A stretch of 14,659 bases of DNA from JBFXAN01 sp050184225 (GCA_050184225.1 JBFXAN010000159.1:1-14659); one strand, 5' to 3'; positions 1-6,074 are shown, counted from the stretch's first letter. A program made the numbers and translations. Notes: generated by a model not told the origin, from the sequence alone.

Positions 1-131
1 CGCTGACCGTGATCGGTGAGATTGTCGAGGATGGGTATCGGATGGTGGGTGGTAACGGGGACATGCTGAAGTTGGGGGGGTGGGACCACTTTGCGTTGAC
101 GGACCCCTCCTCCGGCCCCTCCCCCCGCTGA
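1..131 (+). CDS. thiL: Thiamine-monophosphate kinase, C-terminal end (partial)
   Basis: Partial gene entering from the left edge; the reading frame starts at base 3 and stops with TGA at 129-131. About 42 residues are visible. They contain an AIR-synthase-type C-terminal strand (LTVIGEIVEDG) and end in GGWDHFAL, matching the G-(Y/W)-D-H-F ending typical of ThiL, which phosphorylates thiamine monophosphate to thiamine pyrophosphate in the cytoplasm. The next gene is thiD, which supports a thiamine cluster. In ThiL proteins I know the chain ends within a residue or two of DHFA. Here it continues with about ten residues (TDPSSGPSPR) encoded by the left arm of the repeat element at 103-277, so the repeat has apparently replaced the original stop. 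The identification rests on a short tail, but tail and context agree. Confidence 0.72.
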   Translation, partial: LTVIGEIVEDGYRMVGGNGDMLKLGGWDHFALTDPSSGPSPR

Positions 132-277
132 CGCGCGGAGCGGGGTGCCTCGCCGGCACGAGGCAGCCAACGCTAACCGTCCCGCGGCCAAGCCGTCGCG
201 AGAACGACGCTGGCACTCACCGTCTGACTGTACTCCCCGCTCCGCGCATCAGCGGGGGGAGGGGCCGGGGGAGGGGT
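103..277. repeat. Palindromic intergenic element with ~42-bp terminal inverted repeats (copy 1)
   Basis: Left arm 104-145 and right arm 235-276 are reverse complements with only two mismatches; one further A/T pair at 103/277 extends them. The arms are pyrimidine/purine tracts (CCCCTCC...CGGAGCGGGG), and the roughly 90-bp interior has no coding capacity. The element is MITE-like or BIME-like and could fold into a very long hairpin between thiL and thiD. It supplies the last codons and stop of thiL on one side and a GGGGGAGGGG tract just before the thiD ATG on the other. The interior shares CAGCCAACGC-like, CTGGCAC and GTACTCCCC blocks with the element at 5649-5809, suggesting one family. No transposase is visible. 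Confidence 0.85.
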
Positions 278-284
278 TTCGACA

Positions 285-1097
285 ATGACTACGATCGCAC
301 GAGCACACACGATTGCCGGGTCGGACAGCGGCGGCGGGGCGGGGATTCAGGCTGATCTGAAGACGTTTGCGGCGTTTGGTGTCTATGGGATGAGCGCGCT
401 GACGGCGGTGACGGCGCAGAATACGGTTGGCGTTTTCGGCGTCGAGGAGTTGCCGTTGCCATTCATCGCGGCGCAAATTGACGCGGTGATGACCGACATC
501 GGGACGGATGCGGCGAAGACGGGGATGCTCTCCAGCGCGGCGATCGTGGCGCTGGTCGCGGAGAAGGCGCGGGAGCATGGCATCACCAATCTGGTCGTGG
601 ACCCGGTGATGGTGGCCAAGAGCGGCGATACGCTGCTGGCGGAGGATGCCCAGGCGGCGGCGCGCGATCTGTTGCTGCCCGTGTCGCTGGTGGTGACGCC
701 GAACGCACCGGAGGCGAGTACCTTGACCGGGGTGGCGGTGGAGAGTATCGCGACGATGCGTGAGGCGGCGGTGATCTTGCATGCCCAAGGGGCGCGGTGG
801 GTGGTGGTGAAGGGCGGGCACCTGCCAATCGAAGGGGAGTCGATTGATCTCGTCTACGATGGGCGGGAGTTCACGGAGTTGCGATCACCACGGTTCCCGA
901 CGAAGAACACGCACGGCACGGGTTGCACTTTCTCAGCCGCGATCGCGGCCGGCCTTGCCCGCGGCCTACCGCCGATCGATGCAATCCATCGCGCCAAAAC
1001 CTATGTCAGCCGGGCGATCGAAACGTCGCTCGCGCTCGGCCAGGGCCACGGCCCAACCAACCACCTCGTTGGCCTGAGCAGCGACTGGACGAGTTAG
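285..1097 (+). CDS. thiD: Hydroxymethylpyrimidine/phosphomethylpyrimidine kinase
   Basis: A 270-residue cytoplasmic ribokinase-fold kinase, normal for ThiD. It phosphorylates hydroxymethylpyrimidine and then its monophosphate, giving the pyrimidine half of thiamine. Visible motifs in order: N-terminal IAGSDSGGGAGIQADLK, the GVYGMSALTAVTAQNT segment that closes on substrate, DPVMVAKSGDTLL, VVVKGGHL, and the anion-hole motif THGTGCTFSAA with the family cysteine at about residue 214. The ATG at 285 is preceded 8 bases upstream by GGGGGAGGGG, which belongs to the right arm of the repeat at 103-277. Translation may therefore depend on a repeat-derived ribosome-binding site that can also be paired in a hairpin. 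The stop TAG (1095-1097) lies in the first unit of the heptamer repeat that follows. It lies 153 bases downstream of thiL in the same direction, as expected for a thiamine operon. Confidence 0.95.
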   Translation: MTTIARAHTIAGSDSGGGAGIQADLKTFAAFGVYGMSALTAVTAQNTVGVFGVEELPLPFIAAQIDAVMTDIGTDAAKTGMLSSAAIVALVAEKAREHGITNLVVDPVMVAKSGDTLLAEDAQAAARDLLLPVSLVVTPNAPEASTLTGVAVESIATMREAAVILHAQGARWVVVKGGHLPIEGESIDLVYDGREFTELRSPRFPTKNTHGTGCTFSAAIAAGLARGLPPIDAIHRAKTYVSRAIETSLALGQGHGPTNHLVGLSSDWTS

Positions 1098-1210
1098 CCG
1101 TTAGCCATTAGCCATTAGCGGTTAGCCGTTAGGACACGCGGCCAAACAGCACCAATGCCGAGTGATTGCGGTCAATGGCTAACGGCTAACCGCTAATGGC
1201 TAACGGCTAT
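1093..1210. repeat. Heptamer-built inverted repeat (GTTAGCC units) between convergent genes
   Basis: The left arm at 1093-1132 is an uninterrupted series of 7-base units on the plus strand: GTTAGCC, GTTAGCC, ATTAGCC, ATTAGCG, GTTAGCC, GTTAG. The right arm, about 1173-1210, carries the same kind of units on the minus strand (GGCTAAC, GGCTAAC, CGCTAAT, GGCTAAC). The arms can pair over about 29 bases, with one extra unit on the left, around a roughly 40-base spacer. Each unit contains TAG. The first left unit supplies the stop of thiD, and the outer end of the right arm supplies the TAG stop of the minus-strand gene at 1207. It probably acts as a bidirectional transcript end, although there is no T-tract. 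Confidence 0.88.
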
Positions 1211-1392
1211 TTCGCTTGGCCGCGGCCGCTGCGATCTTCGATGTCGACGCCGCCGGTGAGGATATAGGCGAGGGCGAGGAGGCCGAAACCGATGAAGACG
1301 GTGAAGAGGAAGAGCACGGCCATCAGGAAGGCGCCGTCGTCGCCCTTGATCGTGGGGGTCTGCAGCAGCAGCCAGCCTGTCAATTGCGCCAT
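1207..1392 (-). CDS. Small single-pass membrane protein, unknown function
   Basis: A 61-residue protein starting MAQLTGWLLL. The ATG at 1392 is preferred over a start further upstream (1446) because GGGAGG lies 7 bases before it. A hydrophobic segment at about residues 22-45 (AFLMAVLFLFTVFIGFGLLA...) predicts one transmembrane helix, followed by a short charged tail (VDIEDRSGRGQAK). I do not recognise the family. Size and layout resemble small respiratory or transport-associated membrane subunits, but nothing proves a role. It is convergent with thiD and divergent from the molybdenum hydroxylase operon. A sigma-70-like promoter sits at the right distance upstream. The TAG stop lies at the edge of the heptamer repeat. 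Confidence 0.68.
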   Translation of the reverse strand: MAQLTGWLLLQTPTIKGDDGAFLMAVLFLFTVFIGFGLLALAYILTGGVDIEDRSGRGQAK

Positions 1393-1417
1393 CGGTCGCC
1401 TCCCAGAGCGTAGCTCC

Positions 1418-1446
1418 AGTATAAGGAGAGGGTGAGATACCGCCAA
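1418..1446 (-). promoter_or_regulatory. Sigma-70-like promoter for the 61-residue membrane protein gene
   Basis: On the minus strand TTGGCG (complement of 1441-1446) is followed after exactly 17 bases by TATACT (complement of 1418-1423). The expected start site, near 1411, leaves a leader of about 19 bases containing the GGGAGG ribosome-binding site before the ATG at 1392. Spacing is ideal; the -35 hexamer matches the consensus at four of six positions and the -10 at five of six. Confidence 0.5.
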
Positions 1447-1480
1447 GGCGTAGCGGGCTGCTGGTCTGGGGACGGAGCGC

Positions 1481-1498
1481 TATGCTGCCGTCAGCATA
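1481..1498. promoter_or_regulatory. Perfect dyad TATGCTG-N4-CAGCATA, candidate operator
   Basis: TATGCTG at 1481-1487 and CAGCATA at 1492-1498 are perfect reverse complements around CCGT. The site lies in the 192-base divergent region, about 87 bases before the first gene of the molybdenum hydroxylase operon and upstream of the minus-strand promoter at 1418-1446. Its length and spacing suit a dimeric HTH regulator. No adjacent regulator gene can be assigned to it, and no convincing plus-strand -35/-10 pair was found nearby. Confidence 0.42.
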
Positions 1499-1584
1499 TC
1501 GCTGGCGACTAGCGTCATTCGCATGTACTCTACTGCTGAACCCAGCGGGCTATTGCCGACTGTGGATTTAATGGAGGAGCGGGC

Positions 1585-2457
1585 GTGCGAGCAATCGAAT
1601 ATGCAGCACCGTCAAGTGTGGAAGAGGCGGTCGCGATCCTCGCCCAGCATGGGGCGGAGGCGCGGATGCTCTCGGGGGGCACCGACATCATCGTCCAGGC
1701 GCGGGAGGGGCGGCGCAACGTCGCGGTCCTCGTCGACGCCAAGCAGATCCCGGAAACCAACGATCTGCGCTTCAACGCGGACGGCAGCCTCCATATCGGC
1801 GCCGCCGTTCCCTGCGCCGTCATCTACGAGAACCCGGAGATCGCGGCGCGCTTTCCGGCACTGATCGACTCGGCGTCGCTGATCGGCGGCATTCAGATTC
1901 AGTCGCGGGCATCGCTCGGCGGCAACCTCTGCAACAGCTCGCCGGCGGCCGACTCGATCCCGACGCTGATCGCCCTCGGTGGGGTAGCGCAGATCGCGGG
2001 GCCGAACGGACGGCGCGAGGTGCCGGTCGAGCAGTTCTGTACCGCGCCCGGGCGTAACGTGCTCGGCGATGATGAGCTGCTGGTGTCGCTGACCTTCCCC
2101 GCGCCGCAGCCCAACAGCGGCGCCGCGTTCGAGCGGTTCATTCCCCGCAACGAGATGGACATCGCCGTCACCAACGCGGCGGCGGCGATCGTGCTCGATG
2201 GCAACGGCCAAACCTTCCAGTCCGCCCGGATCGCGGTCGGGGCGGTGGCGCCGACGCCACTCCTGGTCGAGGCGGCGGGCGCGGCGTTGGTGGGACAACC
2301 GGTATCGGCGGCGTCGATCGAGCGGGCAGCGGAATTGGCAGGGGAAGCGGCGCGGCCGATCAGCGACATGCGCGGCTCGGTGGCACAGCGCAAGCACCTG
2401 GCAAAGGTGCTCACCCGCCGGGTGTTGGAGAAGGCCGTCCAGCGCGCGACGGCCTAA
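1585..2457 (+). CDS. Molybdenum hydroxylase FAD-binding (medium) subunit
   Basis: A 290-residue protein, the usual size of CoxM/CutM/XdhB-type FAD subunits, which pass electrons from the [2Fe-2S] clusters to FAD and on to an acceptor. The N-terminus (MRAIEYAAPSSVEEAVAIL) is typical. The FAD-contact segments are visible as LSGGTDIIVQAREG (about residues 29-42) and then SLIGGIQIQSRASLGG followed by NLCNSSPAADSIP (about 98-126). The C-terminal CO-dehydrogenase flavoprotein domain ends near AQRKHLAKVLTRRVLEKA. The start is a GTG preceded by GGAGGAG with 6 bases of spacing. It is the first gene of an operon in the order medium, small, large, the same order as coxMSL. The enzyme class is clear; the substrate is not. 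Confidence 0.9.
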   Translation: MRAIEYAAPSSVEEAVAILAQHGAEARMLSGGTDIIVQAREGRRNVAVLVDAKQIPETNDLRFNADGSLHIGAAVPCAVIYENPEIAARFPALIDSASLIGGIQIQSRASLGGNLCNSSPAADSIPTLIALGGVAQIAGPNGRREVPVEQFCTAPGRNVLGDDELLVSLTFPAPQPNSGAAFERFIPRNEMDIAVTNAAAAIVLDGNGQTFQSARIAVGAVAPTPLLVEAAGAALVGQPVSAASIERAAELAGEAARPISDMRGSVAQRKHLAKVLTRRVLEKAVQRATA

Positions 2458-2487
2458 CACGACAGAATGACGGCAGAAGGAACGAAG

Positions 2488-2985
2488 ATGACGCAACGAG
2501 TTCAGGTGCAATCCCGCATCAACGGTGAAGAGATCGATTTCCTCTGCGAGCCGCGTCAGAGCCTCCTGGAGGTGCTGCGCGACGAACTGGGACTGACGGG
2601 GACGAAGGAAGGCTGTAACAACGGCAACTGCGGCGCCTGCAACGTGATCGTCGAGGGGCGGCTGGTCAACTCCTGCTGCGTGCTGGCGGTCGAGGTGCAA
2701 GGCAAAGACGTGCTCTCGATCGAGGGCGTGGCGACGAACGGGCAGTTGCATCCCTTGCAGCAGGCTTTTCTGGAGGAAGCGGCGTTGCAGTGCGGCATCT
2801 GCACGCCGGGGTTCATCGTGGCGTCGAAGGCGCTGTTGGACCGGGAGCCGGAGGCGGACGAGGCACGCATGCGCCACTGGCTGGCGGGCAACCTTTGTCG
2901 CTGCACCGGCTACGACAAGATCATCCGCGCCGTCCAGTCGGCGGCGACGGAGATGCGCGCGCAGGGTGTCGCGAGTGATGATTAG
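2488..2985 (+). CDS. Molybdenum hydroxylase [2Fe-2S] (small) subunit
   Basis: A 165-residue CoxS-type iron-sulfur subunit carrying two [2Fe-2S] clusters between the molybdenum site and FAD. The plant-ferredoxin-type N-terminal domain has cysteines at 43, 48, 51 and 63 (CNNGNCGAC...NSC). The helical C-terminal domain has the second cluster in QCGICTPGF (Cys102, Cys105) and NLCRCTGY (Cys137, Cys139). All eight ligands are present. I prefer the ATG at 2488 (MTQRVQVQ) over the one at 2467, because AAGGAACG lies just before 2488 and nothing similar precedes 2467; the upstream start would add seven residues. It follows the FAD subunit gene by 30 bases and precedes the large subunit gene by 69, so co-transcription is likely. 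Confidence 0.93.
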   Translation: MTQRVQVQSRINGEEIDFLCEPRQSLLEVLRDELGLTGTKEGCNNGNCGACNVIVEGRLVNSCCVLAVEVQGKDVLSIEGVATNGQLHPLQQAFLEEAALQCGICTPGFIVASKALLDREPEADEARMRHWLAGNLCRCTGYDKIIRAVQSAATEMRAQGVASDD

Positions 2986-3054
2986 CAGGCGGCGATGAGC
3001 TGAACGGACCGGAGGACGATCTGTTCTTCAGGTGCTGCACATCGGAGGATTCGC

Positions 3055-5319
3055 GTGGTTATCGAAGAGAAAACCAAATACAAGGTCATCGGGACCCGGC
3101 CGATCCGGCCGGATGGGGTGGACAAGGTCACGGGCCGGGCGCAGTATGCCGCCGATGTCCGCTTCACCGGCATGCTCTTTGCCAGGACGCTGCGGAGTCC
3201 GCATGCCCACGCGCGGATCCTGAGCATCAACCTGGACAAGGCGCTGGCGGTGCCCGGCGTCAAGGCGATCGTCACCTCGGCGGATCTGCCATCGGTCGAA
3301 GACCGGATGCAGGACCTGGGCGAGGGCGCCGCGAACTTGCGGGAACTTTCCGATAACGTGCTCGCCGGAGAGAAGGTGCTCTATCGCGGCCACGCGATCG
3401 CCGGGGTTGCCGCCACCAGCCCGCACATCGCGCAGGAGGCGATCGACCTGATCGAGGTCGAGTACGAGGTGTTGCCGCCGGTGCTCGACGTGCGCGACGC
3501 GATGCGGGACGATGCGCCGATCCTGGATGAGAACCGGCGGACGCGATCGATGGCCGGTGTGGGCGACAAGCCGAGTAACATCGCCCAGCATCTTCAGTTC
3601 GAATTCGGCGACCTGGAGAAGGGGTTTGCGCAGTCCGAGATCATCGTCGAGCGCGAGTTCACGACGAAGATGGTGCATCAGGGCTACATCGAGCCGCACG
3701 CGGCGACGGCGATGTGGAACGCCGACGACCAGGTGACGATCTGGACGAGCACGCAGGGCGCGTTTGCCGTGCGCGCGGCGGCGTCGAGCATCCTCGGCAT
3801 TCCGGTGTCGAAGCTGAAGGTGGTGCCGACCGAGATCGGCGGCGGCTTCGGCGGCAAGCTGGTGGTGTACGGCGAGCCGGTGGCGGCGCTGCTGAGCAAG
3901 AAGACCGGCAAGCCGGTGAAGATCCAGATGGATCGGACTGAGGTGTTCGAGGCGACGGGACCGACCTCCGGCACGTGGGTCAAGATCAAGATGGGCGCGC
4001 GGCCGGACGGCACGATCGTGGCCTGCAAGTCGGAGTTGGCTTACGAGGCGGGCGCCTATCCGGGGTCGCCGGTCGGCGCCGGCTGCCAGACACATCTGGC
4101 GCCGTATGACATCGAGAACGTCAAGATCGACGGCTTTGATGTTGTGGTGAACAAGCCGCGCACGGCGGCCTACCGCGCGCCGGGCGCGCCGGCGGTGGCG
4201 TTTGCGGTCGAGCAGGTAGTCGACGAGATCGCCGAGAAGCTGAACATCGATCCGCTGAAGTTCCGGCTGCAGAACTCGGCGAAGGAGGGCACGCGCGGTC
4301 CGGGCGGCCGGCCGTTCCCACGAATCGGTCACGAGGAGTGCGTGCAGGCGGCGCTCGACTCGCCGCACTACAAGACGCCGCTGGAGGGGCCGAACCGCGG
4401 CCGTGGTGTCGCCTCTGGTTTCTGGTTCAACGCCGGGCTGAAGTCGGCCGTCACGGTGAGCGTCAATGCGGACGGCACCGTCGCCCTGGTTGAGGGCTCG
4501 ACCGATATCGGCGGGACTCGCGCGTCGCTGGCGATGCAGCTTGCCGAAACACTGGGCATCGACGTCGACGCGGTCAAGCCAACCGTCGTCGACACGGATA
4601 CGGTCGGCTACAACGACGTGACGGGCGGCAGCCGGGTGACGTTTGCCTCCGGCTGGGCGGTCTATGAGGCCGGCCAGGCAGTGCGCCGCCAGATGATCGA
4701 GCGGGCGGCCAAGATCTGGGAGTGCAAGCCGGAGGATGTCTCCGTCGAGGACGGCGTCTTCACCTGCACGTCGGACGCGGAGAAGAAGTTCACGTTCAAG
4801 GAACTGGCCGGGCAGCTGCTCCGCACCGGTGCGACGATCTCGGCAAGTGCGGCGGTGGCGCCGATGGGCGTCGGTGGCGCCTACAGCACTCAGATCGCCG
4901 ATGTCGAGGTCGACCCGGATACGGGCAAGACGACGATCCTGCGCTACACCGTCGTCCAGGACGCGGGGACGGCGATTCATCCGTCCTACGTCGAAGGGCA
5001 GATGCAGGGCGGTGTCGTCCAGGGCATTGGCTGGGCGTTGAACGAAGAGTATTTCTATGACGACCAGGGGCGGATGGTGAACTCCAGCTATCTGGACTAT
5101 CGGATGCCGACCACACTGGATGTGCCGGAGATCGACGCGGTGATCGTCGAGGTTCCGAACCCCGGCCATCCCTACGGCGTACGCGGCGTGGGTGAGGTGC
5201 CGATTGTACCGCCGCTGGCGGCGGTCGCGAACGCGATCTATCGGGCGACGGGTGTGCGCCAGACGGAGCTACCGATGTCGCCGCGGCGCATTCTCGAAAC
5301 GACGATCGGGCTGGAATAG
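3055..5319 (+). CDS. Molybdenum hydroxylase molybdopterin-binding (large) subunit, xanthine dehydrogenase/aldehyde oxidase family
   Basis: A 754-residue catalytic subunit that would bind molybdopterin cytosine dinucleotide and hydroxylate its substrate with water. The start is a GTG with CGGAGGA 6 bases upstream. The N-terminal a/b-hammerhead domain covers about residues 14-125 (GTRPIRPDGVDKVTGRAQYAADV). Cofactor motif GGGFGGK is at 262-268. The substrate-loop motif reads TAAYRAPGAP, with Tyr373 and Arg374. The catalytic glutamate of GVGE is Glu714 (YGVRGVGEVPIVPP). The active-site loop is neither AYXCSFR (form I CO dehydrogenase) nor AYRGAGR (form II), so a CO dehydrogenase label is not justified. 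Plausible substrates are aldehydes, purines or N-heteroaromatics; the sequence does not decide. No maturation genes (XdhC/CoxF, CoxD, CoxE) are in the window. A hairpin follows the stop. Confidence 0.93.
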   Translation: MVIEEKTKYKVIGTRPIRPDGVDKVTGRAQYAADVRFTGMLFARTLRSPHAHARILSINLDKALAVPGVKAIVTSADLPSVEDRMQDLGEGAANLRELSDNVLAGEKVLYRGHAIAGVAATSPHIAQEAIDLIEVEYEVLPPVLDVRDAMRDDAPILDENRRTRSMAGVGDKPSNIAQHLQFEFGDLEKGFAQSEIIVEREFTTKMVHQGYIEPHAATAMWNADDQVTIWTSTQGAFAVRAAASSILGIPVSKLKVVPTEIGGGFGGKLVVYGEPVAALLSKKTGKPVKIQMDRTEVFEATGPTSGTWVKIKMGARPDGTIVACKSELAYEAGAYPGSPVGAGCQTHLAPYDIENVKIDGFDVVVNKPRTAAYRAPGAPAVAFAVEQVVDEIAEKLNIDPLKFRLQNSAKEGTRGPGGRPFPRIGHEECVQAALDSPHYKTPLEGPNRGRGVASGFWFNAGLKSAVTVSVNADGTVALVEGSTDIGGTRASLAMQLAETLGIDVDAVKPTVVDTDTVGYNDVTGGSRVTFASGWAVYEAGQAVRRQMIERAAKIWECKPEDVSVEDGVFTCTSDAEKKFTFKELAGQLLRTGATISASAAVAPMGVGGAYSTQIADVEVDPDTGKTTILRYTVVQDAGTAIHPSYVEGQMQGGVVQGIGWALNEEYFYDDQGRMVNSSYLDYRMPTTLDVPEIDAVIVEVPNPGHPYGVRGVGEVPIVPPLAAVANAIYRATGVRQTELPMSPRRILETTIGLE

Positions 5320-5334
5320 TTTCAATGACTGCGT

Positions 5335-5366
5335 CGGGGGCGGTGTCTGCAACGACACCGCCCCCG
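5335..5366 (+). terminator. GC-rich hairpin after the large-subunit gene
   Basis: A 13-base-pair perfect stem (5335-5347 with 5354-5366) closes on the six-base loop TGCAAC, 16 bases after the large-subunit stop. There is no T-run after it, so it is not a classical intrinsic terminator. It ends only 16 bases before the ATG of the next gene. It may partly terminate, protect the upstream mRNA end, or reduce expression of the MoaD-like gene relative to the enzyme subunits. Confidence 0.55.
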
Positions 5367-5382
5367 CGTGTGTGTAGACGAC

Positions 5383-5646
5383 ATGGCAAAGGTTTGGATT
5401 CCTTCACTCCTGCGGGAGATGTGCGGCGGCGATCACATCGTCGAGGTGCCGGGACGCTCGGTGCGCCAGGTGATCGAGAACCTGGATGGGCGCTGTCCGG
5501 GCATCCGTGACCGGCTGATCGAGGACGGCGACCTGCGTCCGGACCTGGCGGTTTCGGTCGATGGCGAGACGACACAGATCGGGTTATTGCAATCGGTGTC
5601 AGAAGATAGTGAAGTGCACATATTGCCGGCGTTGGGCGGGGGGTGA
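5383..5646 (+). CDS. MoaD/ThiS-family ubiquitin-like sulfur carrier protein
   Basis: An 87-residue beta-grasp protein ending in LGGG. The C-terminal glycine is what an E1-like MoeB/ThiF enzyme adenylates and converts to a thiocarboxylate. MoaD itself donates sulfur to molybdopterin, which fits its position 64 bases behind a molybdenum hydroxylase. However, the PSLLREMCGG start, the RPDLAVSVDGE core and the VHILPALGGG end also recall CysO-type carriers of cysteine synthesis, so the partner is uncertain. The ATG at 5383 is chosen over an in-frame GTG at 5368 because the latter overlaps the hairpin stem region; neither has a good Shine-Dalgarno. The normal ending is GG, and the third glycine is slightly unusual. 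The stop is two bases before the repeat at 5649. Confidence 0.78.
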   Translation: MAKVWIPSLLREMCGGDHIVEVPGRSVRQVIENLDGRCPGIRDRLIEDGDLRPDLAVSVDGETTQIGLLQSVSEDSEVHILPALGGG

Positions 5647-5648
5647 CG

Positions 5649-5809
5649 TACCTAACCCCCCGGCCCCCTTCCCTCGCAGGGAAGGGGGAGTTCTGTCGAG
5701 CGATGGTTGAGGTGGGATGGACCTGCAACAGCCAAACGCGATACTGGCACACCACGGTTGCAGCGTACTCCCCCTTCCCTGCGAGGGAAGAGGGCCGGGG
5801 GGTTAGGTA
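5649..5809. repeat. Palindromic intergenic element with 43-bp terminal inverted repeats (copy 2)
   Basis: The left arm (5649-5691) and right arm (5767-5809) are reverse complements with a single mismatch in 43 bases. Each arm also has its own small palindrome (CTTCCCTCGCAGGGAAG in the left arm), so the element can fold either as one long hairpin or as two local ones. It begins two bases after the MoaD-like stop and ends two bases before the ATG at 5812, filling the whole intergenic space. The interior shares CAGCCAAACGC, CTGGCAC and GTACTCCCC with the element at 103-277. It has no coding capacity; a MITE-like or BIME-like dispersed repeat is the best description. Confidence 0.9.
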
Positions 5810-5811
5810 TC

Positions 5812-6006
5812 ATGGTCGATGTTCACCGCGAAACCCGAGTGATCGATGGCCAGACGTATGAGGTTTCGGCGAGCTTGAACAACTGCAGCGGGCTGTGGAC
5901 AGCGGTTGTCTGGCTGGATGGGCGGATTGTGGGGAACGGCGCCGGGTATTCGCCGGAGGAGGCTGTCAACGTCGCGGTGGCGTTGCTCGCGGGGCAGCCG
6001 GTCTAG
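5812..6006 (+). CDS. Small hypothetical protein (64 aa)
   Basis: A 64-residue soluble protein starting MVDVHRETRVIDGQTYEV. I do not recognise a family. It reads as a small alternating beta protein: a short hairpin (TRVIDGQTYEVSASLNN), a second strand pair (GLWTAVVWLDGRIVGNG) and a C-terminal helix (SPEEAVNVAVALLAG). The open frame continues upstream, but that part only translates the repeat, so the ATG at 5812 is preferred. Its only Shine-Dalgarno-like bases (GGGGGG and TTAGGT) belong to the right arm of the repeat at 5649-5809. Codon pattern and a sensible fold favour a real gene. A long perfect hairpin follows 21 bases after the stop. Confidence 0.55.
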   Translation: MVDVHRETRVIDGQTYEVSASLNNCSGLWTAVVWLDGRIVGNGAGYSPEEAVNVAVALLAGQPV

Positions 6007-6027
6007 CGCGCATTTGAACGTCAGGGT

Positions 6028-6074
6028 CAGCGCCCACGTCATCCTTCGCTCCGCTCAGGATGACGTGGGCGCTG
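6028..6074. repeat. Perfect 18-bp stem hairpin repeat between convergent genes
   Basis: Bases 6028-6045 and 6057-6074 are exact reverse complements around an 11-base loop (TCGCTCCGCTC). The arm core GTCATCCT and the loop resemble the GTCATCCT...AGGATGAC intergenic palindromes dispersed in many bacterial genomes. It lies between the plus-strand gene ending at 6006 and the minus-strand gene ending at 6127, so it could end or protect transcripts from both sides. No T-run is present. Confidence 0.82.

Noticed and set aside
103..277. Insertion sequence
   Set aside because: There are clear inverted repeats but no transposase frame, and 175 bp is too short for an autonomous element; recorded as a MITE-like repeat.
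132..284. TPP riboswitch before thiD
   Set aside because: The interval is filled by the palindromic repeat, and the conserved CTGAGA and ACCTGATCTGG-type thi-box elements were not found.
1093..1210. CRISPR-like array
   Set aside because: Units are 7 bases, contiguous and without spacers, and arranged as an inverted repeat. The same applies to 6687-6757.
1612..2877. A long minus-strand frame across the FAD and Fe-S subunit genes
   Set aside because: It spans two well-supported plus-strand genes and is an arginine-rich shadow with no domain features.
3028..5169. A 713-residue open frame antisense to the molybdenum hydroxylase large subunit
   Set aside because: The plus-strand frame has all family motifs. 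The antisense frame is a low-complexity Arg/His/Asp-rich translation typical of third-position GC bias, with no motif.
3055..5319. Carbon monoxide dehydrogenase (coxMSL) label
   Set aside because: Subunit order fits, but the active-site loop is AYRAPGAP, not AYXCSFR or AYRGAGR, and no cox maturation genes are present, so only the broader family is called.
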